Assembly (NCBI GenBank): GCA_937873155.1 | Contig: CALMVZ010000038.1 | Coordinates: 1 to 64,000 of the forward strand | Reading direction: 5' to 3' | Length of the DNA: 64,000 nt | Source of the DNA: an uncultured Bacteroidota bacterium | Lineage (GTDB): Bacteria > Bacteroidota > Bacteroidia > B-17B0 > Aurantibacillaceae | In this document: positions 44,520 through 53,058 of the stretch, piece by piece | How the letters are laid out: each line of letters starts with the position of its first letter | How positions within the stretch are numbered: position 1 is the first letter of the stretch | Notes under the pieces: generated by a model | What the model saw: the letters and a program-made list of their open reading frames with translations, nothing else | What the model was told of the DNA's origin: nothing | Database searches by the model: none | Made by a program: the position numbers and the translations under genes

Positions 44520-44996
44520 ATGTTCCGGAAAATAATTTTCGCTTTACTGATCTGTTCTTCTTTTGCCGGTTTCTCTCAAAAGAAAAAAGAGGTAAAGAAG
44601 TATAAGATAAAAGGCCTCACTGAAACAGAAACAGTGAATGGCAAAACTATTTTCGATGGCAAAAAGACTTTCGATTCTAATGGTGAAGTGGCTGAAGAGC
44701 GCAATTACGATAAAGACGGAACAGTGAAGTCTATCCACCGTTACAAGTATAATTCGGAAGGTGATGTATTGGAAGACGCTGAATACGATTCTAAAGAACA
44801 ATTAAAAGAAAAGCATACTTTCAAATACAACAGTCTTGGTGAAAAGATCGAAGAGCAAAGTTTCGATAAGGATGGTAAATTAGAAAAGAAAAGTGTTTAC
44901 ACCTACGATGGAAAAGGGCTTAAATCAGAGCGCAAAACCTACGATGGCGCCGGTACTTTAATATCAGTAAAGAAATATATTTACGAATATAAATAA
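44520..44996 (+). CDS. Small exported protein with YD-like beta repeats
   Basis: 158 residues: signal peptide (to ~20), then about six repeats of ~20 residues on a 'Y(D/N)..G....(R/K)..Y.Y' theme (for example RNYDKDGTVKSIHRYKYNS), resembling RHS/YD or MORN-like surface repeats. It is highly charged, rich in Lys and Glu/Asp. No function is recognised. The repeats and position suggest a periplasmic or surface ligand for the neighbouring kinase/polyphosphate proteins. One base separates it from the VTC gene. Confidence 0.75.
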   Translation: MFRKIIFALLICSSFAGFSQKKKEVKKYKIKGLTETETVNGKTIFDGKKTFDSNGEVAEERNYDKDGTVKSIHRYKYNSEGDVLEDAEYDSKEQLKEKHTFKYNSLGEKIEEQSFDKDGKLEKKSVYTYDGKGLKSERKTYDGAGTLISVKKYIYEYK

Positions 44997-44997
44997 A

Positions 44998-45771
44998 TTG
45001 AAAAGTATCACCGATATATTAAATACTTATTCTCCTACCACCCTTGAGGAAATGGATAAGGCGAAATTAATGGACCGGACGGATACTAAATTCACGTTCT
45101 CGAATGAGAATTTGATGAAAGTGCTGGAAGAAGTAAAGGGGAGTTATAAAGTTCTTGAAATTGAGAATTGCAGGGCTTCAAAGTATCAGACCTTGTACTA
45201 TGATACAGCCGATCTGAGTTTGTATTTAAAACATCATGCAGGAAAGTTGAACCGTTATAAAGTGCGTCACCGCACTTATGTTGAGAGTAAATTAGGATTC
45301 CTGGAAGTGAAATTCAAGAATAATAAGGGACGCACTATTAAGAAAAGGATCAAGATCATGGAAGTTCCGCAGCAATGGACAAATGACGCTTCTGAATTCA
45401 TCCAGGCCAAAACTCCTTATGCGCCTGAAACTTTAGTGCCGAATATTTGGGTTAACTATAAACGGATCACACTTGTAAATAATGAGAATGCTGAGCGTGT
45501 AACTATTGATACCGAATTGGAATTCATCAATAAAAGTTATACCGAAAAAATGACCAATCTTGTTATTGCAGAAGTGAAACAGGATAAGAAGAATCCGTCT
45601 GTGTTCTTAGCGGCAATGAAAAAATTCGGGATCCGTGAAGGTTCCATTAGTAAGTATTGTATGGGGGTAGCGGTGACCAATAAAACCATCAAGAAAAATA
45701 ATTTCAAGGAGAAACTATTATCATTAAATCATATAATTTATGCTGGCAACCATATTACTGCAAATAGCTGA
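44998..45771 (+). CDS. VTC-domain polyphosphate polymerase-like protein
   Basis: 257 residues from TTG 44998 (the only good start after the previous stop). It matches the VTC tunnel domain: LMDRTDTKFTFSNENL, 'YYDTADLSLYLKHHAGKLNRYKVRHRTY', GFLEVKFKNNKGRTIKKR, VNYKRITL and VTIDTELEF, with the basic residues and ExK acid typical of the phosphate-polymer channel. In yeast Vtc4 this domain makes polyphosphate from ATP. It is cytosolic, and here it precedes DUF4956, a common pairing. The overlap with the next gene is 32 bases. Polyphosphate synthesis is a family inference. Confidence 0.88.
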   Translation: MKSITDILNTYSPTTLEEMDKAKLMDRTDTKFTFSNENLMKVLEEVKGSYKVLEIENCRASKYQTLYYDTADLSLYLKHHAGKLNRYKVRHRTYVESKLGFLEVKFKNNKGRTIKKRIKIMEVPQQWTNDASEFIQAKTPYAPETLVPNIWVNYKRITLVNNENAERVTIDTELEFINKSYTEKMTNLVIAEVKQDKKNPSVFLAAMKKFGIREGSISKYCMGVAVTNKTIKKNNFKEKLLSLNHIIYAGNHITANS

Positions 45772-46390
45772 TGAATCAGTTGTAACATCAGGTTTCGATG
45801 CTTTTCAAAAGATCGGAGCGAAATTAGGCCTGCGCTTTTTAGTGGATATCCTTTCTGTATTCGTATTGGTTCGTTTCGTTTATTTCCCGATCTATAAGCA
45901 CCGCGAATTATTCTTTACGTATTTTATTTTCAATACGGTTATTTTCCTGATCTGTTTCCTTTTGAATAAAGTTGACTTGAGTATGGGAGCAGCGTTTGGT
46001 TTGTTTGCTGTGTTCAGTATGTTGCGCTACCGCACCGAGGATATCAGCATGAAAGACATGACCTATTTATTTTTGGTGATAGCAATGGGATTGATCTCCG
46101 CTGTTACGAAAATTAAAGGCGCGGAGGATTCAGTAGAAGCTTTATTCGTATTAGCTATTAATGCTACTATTATTATTCTTGCTTATTTATTGGAAAGCAC
46201 ACTCTTAATGAAAAAAGAAGGCGCGAAAGTGATCGTGTACGAGAATATCAACCTTGTTCATGCCGGAAAAGAAGCAGAGCTTTTAGAAGACATCAAACAA
46301 CGTACAGGTATCAATGTTCACCGTTTTTCTATTCAAAAAATCGATTTCTTAAGGGATTCTGCCCAGATAAAGATCTTTTATTTTGAATAA
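45740..46390 (+). CDS. DUF4956 membrane protein
   Basis: 216 residues: five predicted membrane helices (~30-50, 57-77, 80-95, 108-125, 134-155) with 'AAFGLFAVFSMLRYRTEDI' between helices three and four, then a ~60-residue cytosolic domain. This is the DUF4956 pattern, which is often found next to VTC and CotH genes. It may be the membrane partner that couples the VTC enzyme to export or transport of polyphosphate or another substrate (inference). The start lies inside the VTC gene and the stop overlaps the DUF2490 start by 8 bases. Confidence 0.88.
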   Translation: MLATILLQIADESVVTSGFDAFQKIGAKLGLRFLVDILSVFVLVRFVYFPIYKHRELFFTYFIFNTVIFLICFLLNKVDLSMGAAFGLFAVFSMLRYRTEDISMKDMTYLFLVIAMGLISAVTKIKGAEDSVEALFVLAINATIIILAYLLESTLLMKKEGAKVIVYENINLVHAGKEAELLEDIKQRTGINVHRFSIQKIDFLRDSAQIKIFYFE

Positions 46391-47066
46391 ACTCTATAAA
46401 TATATTTTCCTTGGCGTACTAAGCCTTTTGGTATCAAATTCCTTTTCACAGGAATATGAAGATGACGCGCAGCTATGGTTAAATCTTAACCTCGAAAAGA
46501 AATTAAACGATAATTTCGATGTCCATTTTTCACACAGCAGCCGGATCAGTAATAATATTTCAGAGTATCGTTTAGGTTATGGTGATATTGGCGTTTCTTA
46601 TGCACGCAATAAGAATATTAAAGTAATGTTGGATTATGTCCTCAGGCAAAGAAGAAACCCGGATGGTTCATACAGCACCCGTCACCGTGCTTATTTTGCT
46701 GTTATTCTTAAAAAAGAAATTTCCCAATTCACTTTTTCATACCGTTACCGTTTCCAGGGCGAATTAAGGGATGTGCTTACTAGTGAGGATGGAATGATCC
46801 CAAGATATTATGACCGTCATAAACTAAGTATTAAATATGAACTGAATAAGCGTTATTCTGTTTATGTTTCTGAAGAACTGTATTATCCGTGGTACCAGGC
46901 AAAAAACAAAGGATTCGACCGTTCGAGAAGCGCTATCGGTTTGATCTGTAAATTATCAAAAAGGAAAAGTATAGAAGGAAACTTTACTTACCGTCACGAA
47001 TTAAATGCCTTTAACCGTACGAACCGCGATTTCATTTACAGCCTGACTTATTCTTACGAATTCTAA
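46383..47066 (+). CDS. DUF2490 outer-membrane barrel-like protein
   Basis: 227 residues with a TTG start inside the previous gene, signal peptide (to ~22, NSFS) and an alternating beta-strand pattern of a small barrel (LWLNLNLEKKLNDNFDVHFSHSS, 'KVMLDYVLRQRR', 'FSYRYRFQGELRD', ending in 'SLTYSYEF' with a C-terminal Phe). It matches DUF2490. It ends the operon and is convergent with the MauG-type peroxidase, overlapping by 4 bases. It may form an outer-membrane pore for the system, but this is unproven. Confidence 0.83.
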   Translation: MNKLYKYIFLGVLSLLVSNSFSQEYEDDAQLWLNLNLEKKLNDNFDVHFSHSSRISNNISEYRLGYGDIGVSYARNKNIKVMLDYVLRQRRNPDGSYSTRHRAYFAVILKKEISQFTFSYRYRFQGELRDVLTSEDGMIPRYYDRHKLSIKYELNKRYSVYVSEELYYPWYQAKNKGFDRSRSAIGLICKLSKRKSIEGNFTYRHELNAFNRTNRDFIYSLTYSYEF

Positions 47067-48031
47067 TGGCTTTTTGCTTCGGCCAGGACCTTTTTCTTAA
47101 ATCTTCTGTCTGTTAAACTCAGTAGAAAATTCTCGAGATCTTTTTTCTCGCTCTCAGTTAATCCTAAAGGTTTCTTCAATAAAGTATCACGGTTCACGCT
47201 GTTCGCAACGAATTTATCCGGTTCATTATAATAATCGATCACCTCACGTAAGGTCTTATGCATGCCATTGTGCATATAAGGTGGTGTGATGGCAATATTC
47301 CGCAATCCCGGTGTTTTAAATCTTCCGACATCGGTTAATTGATGTGTAACTTTATACCGGCCACTGTCATTCAGGTCTTTCCCATTAAACAAACCGATAT
47401 TCCTGAACTGGTCGCCCGTAAAATCAGGACCAAAATGGCAATCAAAACATTTCCCTTTATTATTGAAGATATCTTGTCCGCGTTGTTCAGATCTGCCAAA
47501 ACCTGTGGTATCATCATTCTTCATATAATCATCAAAAGGCGTATCCTCAGTTTCAAGTGTTCGTTCAAATGCAGCAATGGCTTTTGCAATATTGTTGCGG
47601 TTGGGTTTTTCACCATAGATCTTATCGAAAAAAGCCATGTACTGTTTATGCCTGTATAAGCGGTTGATCAATTCACTAACAGGAAAATTCATTTCTACGG
47701 GGTTCTCAATAGGGCCGAGGGCTTGTTCTTCTAAGGTCTCATTTCTTCCATCCCAGAACTGGAAAATACGTGCGCTTTGATTCATGCAACTGGGTGCATT
47801 GCGGTCGCCGGTCTTACCATTCATACCTTTAGCAAAACGGGTAGTATCCGCAAAGGCGAATTCAGGCTTATGGCAGGAGGCGCAGGAAACTGTACTGTCA
47901 CCCGATAAAATAGGGTCGAAGAATAGTAATTCCCCCAACGTAGCTTCATTATAAGGCTCTTTTAATTGCGAAACTGGTTCATTGCAAGAGCTAAGAATGA
48001 CCAGGGAAAAGAGTATAAAAGCGTTTTTCAT
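47063..48031 (-). CDS. Di-haem cytochrome c peroxidase (MauG/CcpA type), lipoprotein
   Basis: 322 residues: a lipobox ending at Cys16 (LSSC), two CxxCH haem c motifs (C50-H54 CASCH and C195-H199 CFDCH), and the family segments GDRNAPSCMN, FWDGR and 'ITPPYMHNG'. It is periplasmic and reduces hydrogen peroxide to water or, in some members, oxidises other substrates. It is monocistronic and convergent with the CotH/VTC operon. Confidence 0.93.
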   Translation of the reverse strand: MKNAFILFSLVILSSCNEPVSQLKEPYNEATLGELLFFDPILSGDSTVSCASCHKPEFAFADTTRFAKGMNGKTGDRNAPSCMNQSARIFQFWDGRNETLEEQALGPIENPVEMNFPVSELINRLYRHKQYMAFFDKIYGEKPNRNNIAKAIAAFERTLETEDTPFDDYMKNDDTTGFGRSEQRGQDIFNNKGKCFDCHFGPDFTGDQFRNIGLFNGKDLNDSGRYKVTHQLTDVGRFKTPGLRNIAITPPYMHNGMHKTLREVIDYYNEPDKFVANSVNRDTLLKKPLGLTESEKKDLENFLLSLTDRRFKKKVLAEAKSH

Positions 48032-48091
48032 TGAGCTTACAAAAGTACGTAAGTTTCGTTAAATAGATGTTTGCGATTTGCCTTAAAAAGT

Positions 48092-48099
48092 TAAATTTA
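48092..48099 (+). promoter_or_regulatory. Promoter with -33 TTTG and -7 TAAATTTA, for the CPBP gene
   Basis: TTTG (48070-48073) and TAAATTTA (48092-48099) are 18 bases apart, the spacing of the phylum's -33/-7 promoters. The motif ends 5 bases before ATG 48104, so the transcript should be leaderless. Confidence 0.6.
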
Positions 48100-48103
48100 C
48101 GCA

Positions 48104-49075
48104 ATGGAAACCACTGAACCCACGACCTCAAAGAGCCTCCCTTTTAATAATTTGTTTTTGAATTCAGGCGTTATTCATGGTCTGAATGAATGGTGGATGT
48201 ACGTGCTTGGCATTTTCGCTGCCATGTTCGGTTATTTTTTAGCCCAGTTATTCATGGTTTTCCCCTTAATGGCAGCAGCAGCTAATAACGGAATAACAAT
48301 GACCGATATCCAGGAACATCCTGAGAGCTTGTTTGATCCTGAAAAGATAGGGATGAATAAAAATATAATGCTCGCCTTGTTGTTCAGCATGTTCGTTTTT
48401 ACGCTGGCATTTCTGCTTTTAGTGATAAGAAGGGTTCACAAAAAAACTCTCACTTCGGTTATTACAGCTTATGATAAGATCCGTTTTAAACGTTTCTTTT
48501 TTGCTTTTGGCATTTGGGCTGCGTTTTTGATCATCTCAGTTTCACTTGCTTATTTTTTGAATAAAGATGAAGTGACCATTCAGTTCGATCCTGTGAATTT
48601 TGCGTTCCTGGTTGTTGTGTGTGTTATCCTGATGCCAATACAAACTACAACGGAGGAGATCATTTTCAGAGGCTATTTAGTGCAAGGGCTTTCGCAGGTA
48701 TTTAAGAACGGTATCGTGCCGTTGATCATTACTTCGGTGTTATTTGGAATGGTGCATATGACCAATCCGGAGGCAAAGGCTTACGGATGGGTGACCATGT
48801 TACCTTATTATGCGATCTTTGGTTTCTTTTTGGGAGCTATAACGTTATTAGATGAAGGATTGGAATTAGCAATGGGAATTCACTGTGCAAATAACTTAAT
48901 TTCGAGTTTATTGATCACTTCTCCGAATGGCGTATTAAAAACGGATGCAATTTTCGTAGCTAATTCGGAAAACCCGGGTGCTGAATTCGTGACATGGTCC
49001 GTTATGGCCCTGTTTACATTTATCATTTTTTGGCGAAAATATCGCTGGAAAAACTTTAACTTGCTTATTAAATAA
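48104..49075 (+). CDS. CPBP family intramembrane metalloprotease
   Basis: 323 residues with seven to eight hydrophobic helices. The CPBP motifs are present: TTEEIIFRGYLVQG (EExxxR, ~184), 'FGMVHM' (catalytic His) and GIHCANN. These enzymes (relatives of Rce1) cut within the membrane. The substrate is unknown. It is the first gene of a co-directional run with the M61 peptidase, 4 bases downstream. Confidence 0.9.
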   Translation: METTEPTTSKSLPFNNLFLNSGVIHGLNEWWMYVLGIFAAMFGYFLAQLFMVFPLMAAAANNGITMTDIQEHPESLFDPEKIGMNKNIMLALLFSMFVFTLAFLLLVIRRVHKKTLTSVITAYDKIRFKRFFFAFGIWAAFLIISVSLAYFLNKDEVTIQFDPVNFAFLVVVCVILMPIQTTTEEIIFRGYLVQGLSQVFKNGIVPLIITSVLFGMVHMTNPEAKAYGWVTMLPYYAIFGFFLGAITLLDEGLELAMGIHCANNLISSLLITSPNGVLKTDAIFVANSENPGAEFVTWSVMALFTFIIFWRKYRWKNFNLLIK

Positions 49076-49079
49076 AAGT

Positions 49080-50927
49080 ATGAGGATCATCTCTTTTTGT
49101 TTCTTGTTTTGCCTTGCTTCCGTAAGTGGCTTTGCTGATAAGGACTATCATTATTATATCAATCTCAATAAAGTATTAGATGATAAGATCACTGTTGAGT
49201 TGACTCCGCCCGATATTGCCGAAAAAGAAGCTTTATTGAATTTCCCGGCTATGGTGCCCGGTACTTACGAGATCTACAATTTCGGACGGTTCGTCAGCAA
49301 TATAAAAGCTTTTGGAAAGAACGGGGCGAATGTAACTGTTACAAAAGTTTCCAATGATACTTATAAATTCTCTCCGGCTGATCAGTTAGCGAAAGTGACT
49401 TACGAAGTAGAAGATTCCTGGGATACCAAAATAAAAGAAAAAATTGTTTTTGAACCTGCCGGAAGTAATATCGAGGACGGTAAGAATTTTGTTTTCAATA
49501 CACATTGTTTCTTCGCGTATTTCAAAGGCATGACCGACAGGAATTTTATCCTGGAGTTCGATAAACCGAAGGGATTCTATCCTTCAACAGGATTGAGCGA
49601 TATTAAAACAAGTGAAACAAAAGATGTGATCACGGTTGCAGATTATCACGATCTTATTGATTCTCCGATCATGTATAACCAGCCGGATACAACTACAATT
49701 GTTGTGTCAAATACAAAAGTCCTTGTTTCGGTATATTCTCCAAACAAAGTGATCACCTCAAAATTCGCGGCAAGTAAGTTAACACGGTTACTGAATGCAC
49801 AGAGAGATTATTTGAATGGTGAGTTACCGGTAGATAAATACGCATTCCTTTTTTATTTTACGGATAGATCAACTTTGTCGGGAGCTTCCGGCGCATTAGA
49901 ACATTCTTATTCTTCAATGTATGTTTTGCCTGAGATGGACACGATGTCGATCTCGCAAACAATCAATGACGTCTGCGCGCATGAGTTCTTTCACATTGTA
50001 ACACCATTGAATATTCACGCAGAGGAGATCGGGAATTTTGATTTCAATAATCCTGTGATGAGTGAACATCTTTGGCTATATGAAGGCTTAACGGAATATT
50101 CCGCTCATCATGCACAGGTAAAATCAGGTTTGATCGGTTATGATTATTTTTTCCAGATCATGATGGATAAGTATAACAATTCGTTGACCGATTACAATGA
50201 TACGGTTCCATTCACATTCATGAGTAAACATGTTTTAACACCACATTATCACAAACAATATAATAACGTTTATGAGAAAGGTGCAGTCATCAGTATGTGC
50301 CTGGATATCCTGATGCGTTATCATAGCAACGGAACTTACGGTACACAAGATTTGATGCGTGACCTGGCGAAGAAATACGGGAAGAAGGTTTCCTTCAAGG
50401 ATAAAGATCTGTTTGATGATATAGAAAAATTAACTGTACCTGAAGTAAGAAAATTCCTGAACGAATATGTTGCCGGACCGAAACCTTTGCCAATGGTGGA
50501 GATCTTCAGGATGGTAGGCTTGGATCTGATAAAAAAACGTGAAACCGAAACAATAACGTTAGGCGGTATCGGAATCGGATATAGCGAAGAAACAAAACGT
50601 TTGACGATTATCGATGTGGCGAATGTAGATGCATTTGGAAAGCAGTTCAAGTACAAAGAAGGAGATGAACTGTACTCGTTCAATAACCGTTTAATGACCA
50701 TTGAGAATGCACAGGAGATCGTTACTGATTTTGTGGGGAAAGCAAAAGAAGGTGAAAAAGTAGTTGTTGAAGTTTACCGTAAGGACAAGAAAGGGAATTT
50801 CAAACTGAAAACATTGAAAGGTAAAGTGAAGAAAGTGAAAATAACAGAAGAGAACATAATCGACATTTCAAAAGACCCGACAGAAAAAGAAGTTATTGCA
50901 AGAAGAGCATGGTTAGGAATTGAATAA
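49080..50927 (+). CDS. M61 family metallopeptidase with PDZ domain
   Basis: 615 residues: signal peptide (to ~20), an M61 N-terminal beta domain (~22-190), the zinc motif HEFFH at 301-305 with the third ligand in EGLTEY (~340), and a C-terminal PDZ-like domain (~490-580). M61 enzymes are glycyl aminopeptidases or related exported peptidases. It follows the CPBP protease by 4 bases, so the two likely work on exported proteins. Confidence 0.92.
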   Translation: MRIISFCFLFCLASVSGFADKDYHYYINLNKVLDDKITVELTPPDIAEKEALLNFPAMVPGTYEIYNFGRFVSNIKAFGKNGANVTVTKVSNDTYKFSPADQLAKVTYEVEDSWDTKIKEKIVFEPAGSNIEDGKNFVFNTHCFFAYFKGMTDRNFILEFDKPKGFYPSTGLSDIKTSETKDVITVADYHDLIDSPIMYNQPDTTTIVVSNTKVLVSVYSPNKVITSKFAASKLTRLLNAQRDYLNGELPVDKYAFLFYFTDRSTLSGASGALEHSYSSMYVLPEMDTMSISQTINDVCAHEFFHIVTPLNIHAEEIGNFDFNNPVMSEHLWLYEGLTEYSAHHAQVKSGLIGYDYFFQIMMDKYNNSLTDYNDTVPFTFMSKHVLTPHYHKQYNNVYEKGAVISMCLDILMRYHSNGTYGTQDLMRDLAKKYGKKVSFKDKDLFDDIEKLTVPEVRKFLNEYVAGPKPLPMVEIFRMVGLDLIKKRETETITLGGIGIGYSEETKRLTIIDVANVDAFGKQFKYKEGDELYSFNNRLMTIENAQEIVTDFVGKAKEGEKVVVEVYRKDKKGNFKLKTLKGKVKKVKITEENIIDISKDPTEKEVIARRAWLGIE

Positions 50928-51038
50928 TTATTTATTTCGGGTTTAGTGTTTCGGCTTGTTTGTTCAATAGATGTAATTTGTAAGATGAATAGCATTCGTA
51001 TTTTAAATAAAGTTGTTGACGGTAGTTCTGAAGTGGGA

Positions 51039-53045
51039 ATGACAAACCTGAAACCCGGAACCCGAAACATTTTGAAAACGATTCTGCTTTTGTTTTTCTG
51101 CTTTCTTTTCAACACGAAAGTCAGTTCCCAGGCAAACCTACCTCCGGGAACTTATTCCAGTACGAATAAGAAAGCAATTAAACATTTTGAGGAGAGCCAG
51201 GCGCTGTTTAAAGCAAGAAAAGATGAAGATGCTGAAAAAGCAGTTCTTAAAGCATTAAAAGAGGATGATAATTTTATTGAAGCGCATTCAGGGTATGGAG
51301 ATTATCTGATGAGTAAAGGAAGGGCGAAAGAGGCTATTCCGCATTATGAAAAAGCTATCCAGGTCAATCCAAAGATCTTTTTAGATAATAATTTCTATTT
51401 AGGAGGTGCTTATCTGACAATCGGAGAATATGAAAAAGCAATTGGTCCGTTTAAAACTTTCCTGAAAGCAGAGCGTGTTAATCCCGCTATGAAAGAATAC
51501 GCACAATCGAGTTTAAAGAATGCTGAGTTCGGGGCAAATGCTGTGAAAAATCCAAAACCATTTAATCTTGTAAACGTTGGTGGCGGTATCAATACCGGTT
51601 TTGATGAATATTTCCCTTCTGTAACCGGTGATGGAAAATATTTTATGTTCACAAGGAATTTAGATTCTACGCACAACCAACAATTGGCCATGGAAGATTT
51701 TTATATCGCTAAGAACCTTGGAAAGGAGTGGAGTGAAGCGATCCCGATGAATGGAGTAAATACAACTTGTAACGAAGGGGCGCCAAGTATCGGAGCTGAT
51801 GGAACTTTTATGTTCTTTGCTTCTTGCCCGGATCAAATGTGCAGCAGCGGAGATAAGCCAATGAAGAATTTCGGACACTGTGATATTTTTTATTCCCAGA
51901 AAGTAAATGGAAAATGGACCCGTCCCGTGAATATTGGCCCGCCTGTAAATACAGCGAATTGGGAATCACAACCTTCTTTTTCAAGTGATGGTAAGACCTT
52001 GTATTTCATCAGAGGTAAAGTTGGAAGGGATGGAAGGATCAATGAAGAAGATATCTTTATGAGTACAATTCAGCCTGATGGTAAATTCGGAACACCGGTT
52101 AAATTGAGTGATAAGATAAATACACCTCTGCAGGAGGAATCTGTTTTCATTCACCCGGATAACCAGACTTTATATTTTAGCAGCGAAGGACACCCGGGGA
52201 TGGGAGGATTAGATATTTACATGAGCCGTCGTCAGCCCGATGGGTCTTGGGGTGAAGCAATTAACTTAGGTTATCCTATTAATACTTCACAAAATGAAAA
52301 CAGTTTATTAGTTGATCCAAGCGGAAGGCTGGCGTATTTTGCAAGCAGCAGGCCGGGAGGATTCGGAGGATTGGATGTTTACCAGTTTGAATTACCTGAA
52401 GATGTAAGGCCGCAAAAGATCACTTATGTAAAAGGAAAAACTTACAATGCAAGAACGAAGGAAGCTGTATCAGCTAAATTTGAGTTGATCGATCTTGAAA
52501 CACAGCAAAGTGTTACAGAATCTTATTCAGATAATGCAGGCCAGTTTTTAGTGACCTTAACAGGAAATAAGAATTATATCGTGAACGTTGCTAAAGATGG
52601 TTTTTTGTTTTACAGTGACAATTTTTCATTGAAAGGAAAGGAAACGGATTTCAATAAACCTTTTGTATTAGATATTCCTTTGCAACCGATCGATACAGGA
52701 AGCACGGTTGAATTGAAAAACGTTTTCTTTGATGTAGATAAGTGGGAACTGAAACCTGAAAGTAAGGCGGAGTTAGATAAATTAATTTTCTTCCTCACTA
52801 AAAACCCATCAGTAAAAATTGAATTAGGCGGCCATACCGATAACAGCGGAAAAAAAGAGTGGAATAAAACACTTTCTACCAACCGCGCAAAAGCAGTTTA
52901 TGATTACGTGATCACTAATGGAAAAATTCCTGCAGCACGTTTAAGCTTTAAAGGTTACGCAGAAACAAAACCAAAAGTGCCGAACGATACCCCTGAGAAT
53001 AAAGCGAAGAACCGCAGAACGGAATTCAAGGTAACGGCAAAATAA
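51039..53045 (+). CDS. TPR-PD40-OmpA envelope protein
   Basis: 668 residues from ATG 51039: signal peptide (~10-31), TPRs (~40-140), a PD40 propeller (~160-450), an Ig/carboxypeptidase-regulatory domain (~470-550) and an OmpA domain (~560-668) with VFFDVDKWELKPES and GGHTDNSGKKEWN...NRAKAV for wall binding. Such proteins anchor T9SS or gliding complexes to peptidoglycan. The longer frame from 50946 has no signal peptide at its N-terminus, so ATG 51039 is chosen. It stands without an adhesin or PorP neighbour. Confidence 0.9.
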   Translation: MTNLKPGTRNILKTILLLFFCFLFNTKVSSQANLPPGTYSSTNKKAIKHFEESQALFKARKDEDAEKAVLKALKEDDNFIEAHSGYGDYLMSKGRAKEAIPHYEKAIQVNPKIFLDNNFYLGGAYLTIGEYEKAIGPFKTFLKAERVNPAMKEYAQSSLKNAEFGANAVKNPKPFNLVNVGGGINTGFDEYFPSVTGDGKYFMFTRNLDSTHNQQLAMEDFYIAKNLGKEWSEAIPMNGVNTTCNEGAPSIGADGTFMFFASCPDQMCSSGDKPMKNFGHCDIFYSQKVNGKWTRPVNIGPPVNTANWESQPSFSSDGKTLYFIRGKVGRDGRINEEDIFMSTIQPDGKFGTPVKLSDKINTPLQEESVFIHPDNQTLYFSSEGHPGMGGLDIYMSRRQPDGSWGEAINLGYPINTSQNENSLLVDPSGRLAYFASSRPGGFGGLDVYQFELPEDVRPQKITYVKGKTYNARTKEAVSAKFELIDLETQQSVTESYSDNAGQFLVTLTGNKNYIVNVAKDGFLFYSDNFSLKGKETDFNKPFVLDIPLQPIDTGSTVELKNVFFDVDKWELKPESKAELDKLIFFLTKNPSVKIELGGHTDNSGKKEWNKTLSTNRAKAVYDYVITNGKIPAARLSFKGYAETKPKVPNDTPENKAKNRRTEFKVTAK

Positions 53046-53058
53046 ATTTAATTGCCGG

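Noticed and set aside
50946-51038. Long N-terminal extension of the TPR-PD40-OmpA protein
   Set aside because: The signal peptide sits after ATG 51039; the 31 extra residues are not signal-like and come from intergenic-type sequence.
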